This document shows, piece by piece, positions 48,916 to 59,742 of a stretch of 64,000 bases of DNA. The notes under the pieces were generated by a model, which ran no database searches, was not told where the DNA came from, and worked only from the letters and a program-made list of their open reading frames with translations. How positions within the stretch are numbered: the first letter of the stretch is position 1; every line of letters starts with the position of its first letter. The position numbers were made by a program, and so were the translations under genes. The stretch covers positions 2,666,001-2,730,000 of the forward strand of contig JABYQN010000006.1 in NCBI GenBank assembly GCA_022606135.1, given 5' to 3'. This stretch comes from Fomes fomentarius (Eukaryota > Basidiomycota > Agaricomycetes > Polyporales > Polyporaceae).

Positions 48916-51495
48916 ATGCCTGTTGCCGTATCCGCTTCGTCTTCCAATCCCGCTAAGCCTCTCGAGCGTTCCTATTCCAACCCTGTTCCCCGGAGGAAGC
49001 GTACTGTTAAGAGGAGAGGTCGGGCCAAGGATGAGTTCGAGAGCGATGAAGAAATCGAACGGGAGGTCAGGACAGACTCCGACACAGACGATGACAACTC
49101 TTCCATTGATTCCGACTCGGACTCAGAGTCCACCACCTCCGATCTTCATGCAGATGCTCAGTCCGAGGTCGTAACTCCAAGTACCACTCAAAGTCCTCCT
49201 CCCGTCGAGCTTGCTAGGCTCCCCAGTGGCGTTGCGAAGGATCCATCCAGCAGCCATGCCGGTATCTTTGCTGATGCCACCAACTGGGCTGAGATGGTCG
49301 CTGGGGAGGCCGAGAATGGCGCGGCCGATTTGCCCGTCATCGATTTCGCAGACATGGATTCCAGTCGTCTCGAGCCTCGTGCCCCATCCCCTGCTCGTCG
49401 TTCGCGCAAAAGCCACAAGGGGGGCAAGAAATCGTCCGTTGCCCGTTCGACTTCGGCTCCTCCCCCTGCTGCTCCTCCCTCAGTCTCCCAGCAGGGGTCT
49501 GCTGAAGGAGCACACGGAGAGGAGGCACCTGTTCCGTCCACCTCCCACGAACCACACTCCGATTTCCCTATTCGCTCTCGTGGGCAATCTGCCCGTCAAG
49601 CCTATCAGCAGCGCCTCGAGACCGATCCCTCATTTGTCCCTAAGGTAGGAGAGTTCTGGGGTCACGACGACCGTCTACTAGATAAAGGCCTGCGCAGTCT
49701 GAGTGGATGGTGGAGAGGTCGCTGGCAGACTCGCGGCCGTGGGCGTGGCGCGTTCAGCATGCGCGGTCGTGGTCGTGGCTTCGCCCCTGGTCGCCCGTTC
49801 TCTCAGGAAGACGGTGCCGTGCAAGACGAACCAGAGGTGCCACCCGTCGAGCGGCCTTGGAACCATGACGGGTTTGAGGAAATGAAGCGCAGGGACGAAC
49901 GGAGGCGTGCGATACAAGAGCAGCAACAAACCAGCGCAGCTTCCCAAAGAGGCTTTGGCTTCCGCGGAAGGGCCTTTGTTCCGGCAAGAGGACGTGGTAG
50001 CTTCGGCCGTGGCGGTTCATTCTCTCCAATAACCCCACTCTCTCAGCGCACCGTTACAGCTAGCGTCTTGATGGGAGATCGCGTCTGGTACACGCAGAAA
50101 CCAGAACGGATGTGGACGAAACAGCACGACATCTTCCTCTATCACGACGTCGCCACCAAACCCCGACCTGGAGTAGGACCTGGTGTCAGGGTCAAGCTTC
50201 CTGGTGGGAAGACGCCACTCATTGTCAGGCTGCCCCCACGCTCGGGTGCTGCGGCGCGGACTCCCGATAGGCCTGAAGAGGCACATCCACTGTTGGCGGA
50301 GGAGAAAGTCATCAACGTCCGTATCCCAGTGTCTGGGAAGGCGAAATCACCGGAACAGCCTGCTACGGTGGCTGATCGGACGAACGAGCTCGCGACGACC
50401 GTAGAGGAGCTCTCGATTGAAGAGGTCTTCACCGTTCGACCAAACGTGGTGCCACACCGCCGTGTTGACCTTTCTGCCTCCTCCTCGTCAACCACTCGAG
50501 ACGACTCCCCTGTGGCACAATCCCCGCTTCAACCACAAGCACTGCAGGCAGAGGTTGAAGAGGTTCAGAATCCCATCGAACAGCTGACAACGCTGCTCGT
50601 CTCGGACGGACGGGCATCACCCAGCCCGCAGATCCAGGAGAGCATCCTCCGGAATCCTCCCACCTCCGAGGCGAGCAGTTCAAGTGTCCCTGTGTCCACG
50701 GAAGAGCCGCAACCCCGTCCTGCTCCACCGGCGCTCCATCCTCTCCAGACCAGCTTCTCTCCTGTGCCGCCACCGACGTCCCCACCATATGGGTCACCGT
50801 ATGGTTACGCACCAGCTGCTCTTCCGCCGGGTGTTGCTGTCAACCACCAGGGCATGACGTACGAGTATGCCACGGGCCGCCCAGTGTACATCCAGCCAAC
50901 GCCTCCTCCCATGTATACACCTCGCCCGATGATGCACGCGCCTCACCCGTCACTTGGGATGCCGTTCGTCCCTTCCCACCTTCACCATCATTCATCCGCT
51001 TCCCCCGATTTCCTCGCACATCCCCACACACCCCCAATCGCATCATTCGTCGATCCTGCGACAGGTCTTCCGATATTCTCTCCCGCGCGCCAGAGCAGTC
51101 GCATCGAGATTCGCGCACCCACTGACGCCAGCGATGGCAAGAAATCATCACGGCCGTCCCACCAGCGGAGCAATCTTTCGACTTCTGTGTCTTTCGCTGC
51201 GCCGGAAGAGTCCCAGCAACCTTCGTACCACATGCAGCCTGAGGCGCTCTCGGAGGAGGCCGTTCAGCAGGACAGTATGAATCAGTCATCTGGGCACGCG
51301 CATGCACCGTCCATGGATTCAGCAGTAGGTTACGCACCGTACCCTCAGCCATACTACTACCCTGAGCAGTACGGCTATGTACCATACATGGACATGACGC
51401 AGCCTCCCATGCACCACTATGAGGCGTACCAACCGGAGCAGCACCAACCCCATCATCACCAGCACCACCCCTCTCAACCCGTAGTCTACTACTAG
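48916..51495 (+). CDS. Barentsz/CASC3-like exon-junction-complex protein
   Basis: One uninterrupted exon of 859 aa. An acidic, Ser-rich N-terminus is followed by a Btz/SELOR-type core at about residues 235-320: SFVPKVGEFWGHDDRLLDK, an RG-rich stretch (RGRGRGAFSMRGRGRG) and RPWNHDGFEEM. In CASC3/MLN51 this region clamps eIF4AIII on spliced mRNA, with downstream effects on localisation and decay. The C-terminal half is Pro/Gln/His/Tyr-rich and disordered (ending QPHHHQHHPSQPVVYY). The start is the first ATG after a probable 5'-UTR intron. The only other coding frame in the window without an intron would be a shadow frame, so the lack of coding introns is notable here. Confidence 0.8.
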   Translation: MPVAVSASSSNPAKPLERSYSNPVPRRKRTVKRRGRAKDEFESDEEIEREVRTDSDTDDDNSSIDSDSDSESTTSDLHADAQSEVVTPSTTQSPPPVELARLPSGVAKDPSSSHAGIFADATNWAEMVAGEAENGAADLPVIDFADMDSSRLEPRAPSPARRSRKSHKGGKKSSVARSTSAPPPAAPPSVSQQGSAEGAHGEEAPVPSTSHEPHSDFPIRSRGQSARQAYQQRLETDPSFVPKVGEFWGHDDRLLDKGLRSLSGWWRGRWQTRGRGRGAFSMRGRGRGFAPGRPFSQEDGAVQDEPEVPPVERPWNHDGFEEMKRRDERRRAIQEQQQTSAASQRGFGFRGRAFVPARGRGSFGRGGSFSPITPLSQRTVTASVLMGDRVWYTQKPERMWTKQHDIFLYHDVATKPRPGVGPGVRVKLPGGKTPLIVRLPPRSGAAARTPDRPEEAHPLLAEEKVINVRIPVSGKAKSPEQPATVADRTNELATTVEELSIEEVFTVRPNVVPHRRVDLSASSSSTTRDDSPVAQSPLQPQALQAEVEEVQNPIEQLTTLLVSDGRASPSPQIQESILRNPPTSEASSSSVPVSTEEPQPRPAPPALHPLQTSFSPVPPPTSPPYGSPYGYAPAALPPGVAVNHQGMTYEYATGRPVYIQPTPPPMYTPRPMMHAPHPSLGMPFVPSHLHHHSSASPDFLAHPHTPPIASFVDPATGLPIFSPARQSSRIEIRAPTDASDGKKSSRPSHQRSNLSTSVSFAAPEESQQPSYHMQPEALSEEAVQQDSMNQSSGHAHAPSMDSAVGYAPYPQPYYYPEQYGYVPYMDMTQPPMHHYEAYQPEQHQPHHHQHHPSQPVVYY

Positions 51496-52028
51496 CCCTT
51501 CTTCTCGCATGCCGTATCCGTTCGCCTTGCATCTATCATGTTGTGTATACACGTGTGGACCATCTTGTTCCGGTGCACACCCACCCTCCTCTGATCACCC
51601 TCTGCCATGTCTTAGTTTGTGCTTTGTTGCTATATAAACTCCATCACGCCCCCTTTCACTACTCCCGCCCCCATTCGTCGACTCTCGCATAAGTGATACT
51701 ACCTACATATGTCATGTTGTGCATGCCGTTGCATCGATATCCGTTACCTTACGTGTGCTTTCCGTGCCTCGTTACGAGTTCTTTCATAGTGGTTTGCTAT
51801 ACTAGGCTTGATGTTCCTCTGGTTTCCATCTGATCCCTTGCAATGCGAATCCCATCCTGCAATGTTACCCCATGTATGCTTCGAACTTCGGAATAGTCAC
51901 TCGTGATATGACAGTGTTGTGAATTCCATCGGTGCTCTGTACAGTATGGCATGTCGACTTGTCGACGCTCAGGATGATGAAAAGTCTACAATCTATGTAT
52001 CGTACAATCAATGCTACAAGCTAGACAC
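51496..52028. other. Convergent gene-end region
   Basis: 3' regions of the Barentsz-like and transporter genes. No gene, repeat or stable structure seen. Confidence 0.4.
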
Positions 52029-54028
52029 CTACTCCGCACGTCTCCCCACACGAGGCACCAGCATCCAGCAGATGCCCTGTGCTCCAAGCAACGCCACTAC
52101 GGTGGGCTCAACGACCCATATGCCCTTCTTCGTGCTCATCACGCCGACAACAAGCGGCCAGAACGCGCTTCCACTCTGGCCCACCGAACTCATGAGCGCG
52201 AATGCGTCCGCATGCATGTTCCGGGGCACGAGCTTTGCCCCAGTCGTGATCGCCGCGGTGTAGAAGGTGGAGATGGCGAGGCCGACGAGGGCGGTGCAGA
52301 CGGCGGTGGAGGCCAGGATGGGGACGAACCACGCGACGCACTCGAGTCCGATTGCGAATGCGAGGTAGATCATGACCGAGCGGCGTTCGCCCATGAGCAT
52401 GTTGAGGGGCGGGAGGAAGATGCGGCCCAGTGCGATACCTAGGAGACAGCGCGAATATATGGATGCTCAGTCATGCGTGACCGGTGTCTGAGAGGAGGGA
52501 ACGTACCAAGGTAGAAGCAGGACGCTACCCAGGACGCACCCTCAGGCGTGCCCTTGCGCACCTCCAGGATGTAGGAGATGATCCAGCCGCCACTATAAAG
52601 AGGCGTATGCATGAGACGGCGCATATGCGGATCGCATTTAGCATACTCGAGGGAACCCGCACTCACATTGACTCTTCCGCCCTATGAGAGACGATCAGCA
52701 ATTGTAACGGATCCTTGCGATCTGCGGCACTCACCCTACATATAGCATGAGGAAGATAGCAAGCGTCCAAACAGCGCGACTGCGTAGAGTTGCGCGGAAC
52801 CCGTGGGAGGTGACATTCTCATCCCCCGGCTTCTCGCTCGGATGCTGAGGAAGAGTGTCGAGATCCCGGAAAGCGACCCATGCCATAGCAGCTACCGGGA
52901 CGTTCATTCCAATGTTCGTGGTGTAGAACAGGTGGAACTGGTGCAGCCGCGGGTTGAGACTGTGATGATTACAGCATAGCACGATGCGCTCTCACCGGTA
53001 CTCCCTTGGTGACCATGACCGTCGCTACCAAGGGACTCACAAATGCACCCATGCCATAGATGCCATGGAGGATGCCTGTCCACATGAGCGGCTTGTTGAG
53101 GGTAGCGAAGTAGGCGTTGCACAGTCCGAGCTAGTATGTTCAGGCACCGTGAGTAATCAACGACTACGATGAGTGTATGAGGGGTACGCAACCTGTGTTG
53201 CAAAGGCTACTCCGACAACCCAGAAGCCGAAACACATCAGACCGAAGTTGACTTGCTGTGAGCTATTTATTATGTTCTATGTGGTCCAGAGTGCTCAGTG
53301 TCTGCCAAGGATAGACCATGGTGATAAGAACGACATACTCCGACCATCTCTACCAAGGTAGATATGAGCAACGCCCGCCCGAATCCCGCTTTGCGAGCGA
53401 GGGTACCAGCAGTAACGGCGGCGACAGCATAGCCGAGAAAAGTGCAAACGAATAGCACCGAGACTTGTGTGTAGTTGATGTTGTATGTACGCTCGATGTA
53501 TGGAAGCAATGCACCCACAGCCCCGCCGCTTGAGAGAAGATCAGCCTCGTGCATTCAAAAAATTATACAATACGTAACTTACTTCCAACCCGCCAGGAAC
53601 AGCGTGATAAATGCAGATCCCATCCTTAAGCGACGAAGGCCTTTACTCTCTTGAAGCACGATCGGCGCTACCTCCGAGGACCCAGCTGGTGGGTAAGACG
53701 TCGCCTCGTCCGTAGGTTTACCTCCTTCGATGTCAGACTTTTCTGCGACATCATTTTTGTCGCCATTGGGACCGTTGGGTTCGATAGCTGTCTGTAAAGT
53801 GATAGCAGACCGTGCTGAGTCCTGCCTTATGAAAGGGGGCCGGAGAGAGAGCTGATTATCGGAGTCTTGAGCGTTCACCCCAGGCGTTCCCGAAACTTCC
53901 AGGACAGTGGGCGTGTCGGTTTTCTGTGATGTAGGTGCTACCGCCGTACCAGCAGCGCCATGCACGTCTTCTTCCAGCGAGCGAGTGATGCTTGTGTTCG
54001 GTTGTGAGAGGGGACCTAGAGACGCCAT
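52029..54028 (-). CDS. Major facilitator superfamily transporter
   Basis: Eight exons: 54028-53583, 53528-53339, 53255-53193, 53130-52996, 52937-52735, 52681-52667, 52592-52507, 52438-52029; 515 aa. After about 140 disordered cytosolic residues come roughly 12 membrane segments. Recognisable parts are GGAVGALLPYIERTYN, ARKAGFGRALL (loop 2-3 type), GMGAFVSPLVATVMV, EESIGGWIISYILEVRKG, RIFLPPLNMLMGERR and ADAFALMSSVGQSGSAFWP. The pattern resembles fungal MFS proteins related to yeast Bsc6, often called general substrate or sugar-like transporters; the substrate is unknown. Exon 6 is only 15 nt. One junction (exon 4 to 5) uses the acceptor at 52938, the only one that keeps the frame. Confidence 0.87.
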
Positions 54029-54707
54029 TGAGGATGGAGAGTCTATGAAACGAGAGGGCAGGGAGGACGTGCGAACACTTTATGGATCTTCAGCGCAGTT
54101 GATAGCGACTCAGAGCCGCGCACGGACCTAGACCTTTCCCCGCTTGTGGTCATTTTCGCATTCGTCAGCAACCCGGTGATGACTGTGTAACACCGAATGC
54201 TTGAGCTCGGCTGGCGCCTTGTCAGGGTCGCCCTTCCATTCTGCGGATGGCGGGTTTGTGTACTTTGACTCTATGTGTTCTAAGTAATGCACACGTTACT
54301 CAACTCACTTAGGGGAAGGAATTATGATAGACACGGGTGGGCCACTGTCAAGAACGATGTGAGTTCGACGCACCGGTTGTAAAACACGTACAATCTGTAT
54401 TCACTCTCACGGTCTAGCTAGATTTACCATAACGTCTCTATTCCGGTAGCATCGGAAGGATAAGCGGCGTCATTCGCGAACAATAGAAGCACTGTGTAAC
54501 GTACGCTCATCACCCGTGACGATGCACTATCGCAACTAGGATACAACAGAATGAGACAAGTGAGTACATAGATGGAGCTGGTTCACGCACCATGGTGGAA
54601 AATTGGCTACACATCTCGCTGCGGTTGTTCGCGCAGACTGTGCAGTTGCAGCATAAACCGATTATATAGCAAAAATGTGCGCATACTCTACTCTGTACAT
54701 CCACTGC
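54029..54707. other. Intergenic region MFS transporter to dynein LIC
   Basis: Transporter promoter plus the dynein gene's 3' UTR. Nothing else recognised. Confidence 0.4.
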
Positions 54708-56608
54708 TTAACTGCCGTCTTCCGCACCAGTATCCGCGTCAGGGCTCCTCGCCGCAGCGGCTCGGTCTTCGACTCTGTTTCTCTTGTTGATGAGGTCGTC
54801 GAAGAACTTCTTCAACGTCTGATGTTGCATCTGGTCATCCGCGGAGCTAGGCGTCGTGGCAGATAATGGCGCCGGTGACGGAGCCGATGCGCGTCCAAGC
54901 CCCATGGCCCCGCCAGTAGTGGGTACAGAGAGTGTCGATGGTGGTGGTCTCGCTGCGGTGTTTCTTCCGACCTTCCTGGACGGGTCGCCGGCGACGCTCA
55001 TATTTAGAGGGTTGACGCCAGCTGCTGCAGATCCCTCCATCTCGGTCAATGCACGCTCGACGTTTGGCAAGGTGAAGCTGCTGCTGCCCATCGGGCCAAC
55101 GATACCCGCTGAGGTGGATTCGTTGGGGTTCCGGAACGCGCCACGGGGGTCTCGGTTTGGATTTTTGGCGTTCTCGTCGTAGTTCTTTGCCAGGAATACT
55201 TGCTCGGGTGTCGGGTTGTTGAGAGGAGGAAGCGGGGGAGGCTAGCCACATCACATCTAAGTGCCAATCGAGGGGTCGAACGCCGCAATCACTTACTTTC
55301 CGACTTAGGTCGGGAACAAGGGAATCATATAGTTTCGTAGCCTTCGGTCCGGCATCGTCATCGGAGCCATCGAGATCGTTCTCCCAAGCCTCTCCCCACA
55401 ACTTGGCGTCGAACCCTTCTCGAAGGACAGCAATCTTGCCCCAACTGTCCCACCCTGCCGGTATGACTATCTTGTCACGGTCCAGTGCGTTTGGCTTGTG
55501 CTGGAAGGGGAACGGATTGCGAGGTGGGGCTGTCACCTCTCCTGCAGAAGCCATAGTAGGAGACGGCGCAGGTGGCATGAAGAGCGTGTGGAGACTGTAC
55601 TGCCTCAAGGCTTGCAGGGTCGTAGGCTGCGGGGTAGTGTAGAAAAGTGCTGCACCATCTAAATGGGTCTCTGTCAGCACACGAACTGGGAAGAGTGACA
55701 CAGTTTACGAACACTTCAAGCAGATTGTCCGGAGAACCTGCATGATGCTGTCGGTACGTTCTTCCCATTCGCCTCCCTTACCCTTCACCATGCCACCCAT
55801 ACCGGACGGACCGGATCCGATAATGTCGTTGCCTTCGTCGATGAGGTCTGCCTTCGTGCAGACTACCACGATAGGAACGCCGGCAGTGTTATGGGTTAGG
55901 GTACCAGGCCCGAGAGGTAACACTGTGCCGGATACTGTAGCAGTTGCAGGCAGCGGTTCGGCGGAAGGCTCCGTATAATGCTGCCAATGTACTTGCACTG
56001 TTTACCAAGGTTCATGTCGTGGGTGGAACGTGCAAGGGAAGATTTACGCACATCGCTCGCGATACTCCTCTTTAGCAATATCAAGCTCTCGTGAACCGTC
56101 CCCCCTTACCCACTTTTCAACCCACTCCAGCCATATCTCCAGCTCCTGGATGAATGACCATGGTCGCGTCCAATCCAGAGTAATCATCACAAGGGTATGT
56201 GGTAGTGAACTCCTTGGAGGTACAAAGTGTGGCAATAGCGCGCTATACGAAGGAGCTGACGATGGCACGGTGTACACAGACAGCCGTGCAAGGGTATCTG
56301 TTGATAGGGTGGGCTATAGTCTTCTTCTGTCTCATCATCCTGAATGCGCACGCACCTTCCTCCGCGTCGTCACGAACATCAGCCCAGTCGTATCCAATAG
56401 CGAAGTCTGTCCGCTGGTCTTCCTTGGTTTCATCTGGCGGCGGTTTCTGTAAGAGAGCAGACACAAGTGTGGACTTGCCCGAGGACGGCTCTCCCAGTAG
56501 TATGACCTGCTTTGAGGGTATAGAGCGCGATGTCGACACAGAGTCTAGAATGGAGGACCACAGATCTTGCGGAGGAGCATCCGGAGAGGATGGCCGCGAA
56601 TTGTCCAT
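54708..56608 (-). CDS. Dynein light intermediate chain
   Basis: Subunit that links cytoplasmic dynein heavy chain to cargo adaptors; needed for nuclear and endosome movement in hyphae. Five exons: 56608-56356, 56297-56052, 55997-55713, 55658-55297, 55241-54708; 559 aa. The G-domain-like fold has a P-loop GEPSSGKST near residue 40, HTLVMITLDWTRPWSFIQEL, and VPIVVVCTKADLIDEG (NKxD-type position). Next come GAALFYTTPQPTT and HKPNALDRDKIVIPAGWDSWGKI, typical of LIC proteins. The C-terminal effector half is Pro/Ser-rich. The start ATG was preferred because an upstream extension would run into the divergent TIP41 gene; 173 bp separates the two start codons. Confidence 0.92.
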
Positions 56609-56781
56609 TGCAGGTATCTGAGCAGCAACAACCTGAGAGTAGAAGAGTGGAGGAGGCCAGTGGCGGACATTGGCGCCTGCGACGCGCCGCTCTGCAGACG
56701 CGCTCATCATCCACCACGGCTTGCCCAACATCGATAGACTCTCCTCATTCTCATCGTGCACCCTCATTTGAGGAGGTCGTC
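56609..56781. promoter_or_regulatory. Divergent intergenic region between dynein LIC and TIP41
   Basis: 173 bp between opposed start codons, the tightest such pair in the window. It must hold both transcription starts. Confidence 0.45.
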
Positions 56782-57860
56782 ATGTCCGCCGCCGTATCAG
56801 TTCCACAACATCGCCTCTTTGAGTCTCCAAATTCTCGAACTATTGAGATCGGTTCCTGGACTATAACCTCTTGCACGAACCCTATCTCGAATGCAGGGCG
56901 ATGCGACGCGTTGCAGGCAGCAATTGGAGGCATTCCGCTTCCGGAGATGACCTTCGGAGATAACTCCTTGGAATTGGATCACAGAGAGAGCGGATGGCGG
57001 TATGCGTTCACCACTGAGGAAGCGTTGAAGGGGGTGAAGAACGGCGAGCTACAGGAAGGCGATGGTGGAGTCAAGGTTCGATATGCAGAGGCATGGCTAC
57101 AGAGTCGGTATGCGCGACATATATGTATAGCGCTAAAGTGTGAATTTTGACGATTTGTTAGCACGAACCCGCACTCGCAGATCCCCATGCCCAACACCGT
57201 ACCAACCAAACCGTACGACTGGACGTATACGACTTTGTACCCTGGTCACATAGAACCCTCATCAACCAGAGGTATTGACTGGCAACCTGCCGATCGTAAC
57301 AATCCACAACACACAATACCTCTAGCGGAGCTCACGCGTCCCGACCCGATTCTATTCTACGCCGAGATACCGCTATATGAGGACGAATTGCATGATAACG
57401 GCGCGTCGCATCTACTCGTTCGCATTGTACGTGGACAACCAGATAGTTGATCAAAGGTTGACATCTCAGACTTGTCCGACAGCGTGTAATGCCCACTTGC
57501 CTGTTCATCCTACAGCGATTCACGTTGAGAGTGGACAACGTCCTCTTCCGTACTTACGATACCCGCATATATCATTCGTTCACGTCGTCGCCACCGCTGG
57601 TTGTACGGGAGACGAATGGATGGGAAGCGCCATATGAGCGAGTCAAGGTGGTAAGACAGGTCCATGATCGAGTCCATACTGAAGAACTAATCTATCATGA
57701 CTAGCGACTGCCAAAGCGCGACGACCTTACTCCTTTGACAGACCCAATGTGGATCGCCAAGATCCTCGCGGAGATGCCTTCGGAGATCTCACAGGAGATC
57801 GGCGCCGGGACGAAATGGAAAGGGCTTGGAACAAAGATTGAAGTTGCAACACTGGTGTAG
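56782..57860 (+). CDS. TIP41: TIP41-like TOR/PP2A pathway regulator
   Basis: TIP41 interacts with Tap42/alpha4 and tunes PP2A-type phosphatases under TOR control. Four exons, 56782-57107, 57162-57426, 57483-57650, 57705-57860, give 304 aa. Conserved features are SRTIEIGSWTITS near the start, LPEMTFGDNSLEL, PYDWTYTTLYPG, ELTRPDPILFYAEIPLYEDEL, LQRFTLRVDNVLFRTYDTR and the final DPMWIAKILAEMP. The last exon, short, completes the protein, and the family ends in a similar way. Confidence 0.94.
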
Positions 57861-58350
57861 AGTTCAGGTTGCCTTGTACGTATATTCAATATAGAGAGAG
57901 GTAGGACAGTCATATGCTTCAAATTGTAGTAGTATATGTGATGTTGTATTGTCATCCCTGTGAGTCTTCGTGACACTACCGCGCATCTACGGCGATATTT
58001 CTGGTGGGTAAGATCCACTGCTTCCGTACCGCGATCCTATTTCGACTTACTATATAGTAAGTAGCCTCTTCTTCCCTTATACTTAACCGGCTATGAGCCA
58101 TGTTCTTGAATTGTTGACATAAAGCAAAGCAATCTGATTGCTGGCTACCTTGGGTGTGGAGGGGGGGCTTCAACACCGTTTAAGCAGTAGTGAGCGAGTG
58201 TCTGAGAATCATAACCACTAGGCGTCTGGGATTCTTGAAGGACTTCCATTTCGGGCTCGCAACCCTGAGGTTTGATGAGAATTTGTGAGCGCCTGTGGAC
58301 GATTCCTGTCCCCGCTTCCTGCCCCTCCGCGAATTGTAACAGACCTCATT
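57861..58350. other. Intergenic region TIP41 to RRS1
   Basis: TIP41 3' UTR and RRS1 promoter; no further signal recognised. Confidence 0.4.
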
Positions 58351-59542
58351 ATGGACGTGTCTGATATCCTCGCTGCTCACGAAGCCAAAAAGTGAGTTTA
58401 TATAAGCTATAACTAGGAACAATGCTGATGCACAACATGGTAGGAAAGCCGTCACAGTTGAGAAGGATATTCCTCTCGAGGTCGACGCCGGTTTCCTCAC
58501 TGTAACCGACCTGAATCCAGTAGACGCAGAGAGCTATGAGTGCGTTTGTACGCCAATCCCAAAGTGATGAACCTCAATTGAATGTTCTCGCTGCACAGGG
58601 CCGACCTAGAAGAGTACCTCATGTCCACTGCGAGAGATGGCGCACAAACCCTCATCACTTCGTTGTTTTCACTCGCTACAACATCATCGTCCGATGGCCC
58701 CTAGCGCAACTACCGCCACCTACAACACAGTTGCCTCGCGCGAAGCCATTACCGAAGCCAAAGCCACCGACCAAATGGGAGCAGTTCGCGAAGGCGAAGG
58801 GTATCCAGAAAAAGCGGAGGGATAAGAAGGTTTGGGACGAGGAGAAGCAGGAGTGGGTTGATCGCTGGGGCTGGAAGGGTGCGAATAAGGATAAGGAAGT
58901 GCAGTGGGCTACGGAGGTCCCCGCCAATGCAGGTACGTCTCTCGATGTGCGCAGAGTCTCCGTATTCCGCATGCAAACGTGCGTCTCCCATGGTCACAGA
59001 CATCGATCACGACCCGGCCAAAGAGGCTCGTGATGCGCGCAAGGCGCGTGTCGCGAAGAACGAGCGGCAGCACCAGCAAAACCTCACGAAGGCTGCCCAA
59101 GTCCACAGCGTGGGTGGTAGTAGCGCGGCGCCTCTCGGCGACCGGAAGAAAATCATCGACAGGACGCTTGCTGTCACACGGTCAAGCACTGCCAGTATGG
59201 GCAAGTTTAATCGACAACTGGAAGGCGAGAAGAAGCTGAAGGGAGTCAAGCGGAAGGTGGGTTGCCTGTTGTTTGGATGCCAGAACGCAAGTCGATGCTG
59301 ATGCTTGTCTCCAGTTTGAGCCCACCGAAATATCTGCCACCAACGAAAAAGCTCACAATCTTGCCATCATGTCAAGACTCGACAAGGAACCCTCACTTAA
59401 GAAGGCGAAGAGGTCATCGGAATCATCGGGAGACGCCGTGTTGAATGTACGGAAGGCAATCCGGGCCACGAGTAAGGGTAAAGGAAGCGCTGCTCTCGCT
59501 AGGGAACGTAGTACCTCTAAGGGCAAGAAGGGTAAACGGTAA
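58351..59542 (+). CDS. RRS1: RRS1-like ribosome biogenesis protein (one frameshift)
   Basis: Nucleolar factor that brings 5S RNP components into the pre-60S particle. Exons 58351-58391, 58444-58539, 58599-58932, 59000-59256, 59315-59542. Conserved parts: DLEEYLMSTARDG, PRAKPLPKPKPPTKWEQFA, AKGIQKKRRDKKVWDEE, WKGANKDKEVQW and the basic C-terminus. The N-terminal frame (through TSSSDGP) runs into a stop at the gatggcccctag stretch near 58700. The conserved continuation LAQLPPP sits in the next frame, so one C appears to be missing from a short C run. No intron with fitting phase bridges it. About 318 aa if intact. Confidence 0.85.
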
Positions 59543-59742
59543 CGTACCACGTTTGTCCCATTCATGTGTTATGTATCCATAGTGCTATGCCGCGTTTGCT
59601 GCAGTCGCAGCGCAGCCCGACTTGCCACACTTTCGCGATAGTGTTTTCATAATGCCAATGTCATTGCCATAAACATATACATACAGTGGTAGTCGCATAT
59701 TACGAGTTTTCGTTGTAAGGTTGTAAGTGTACATGTCGTCCA

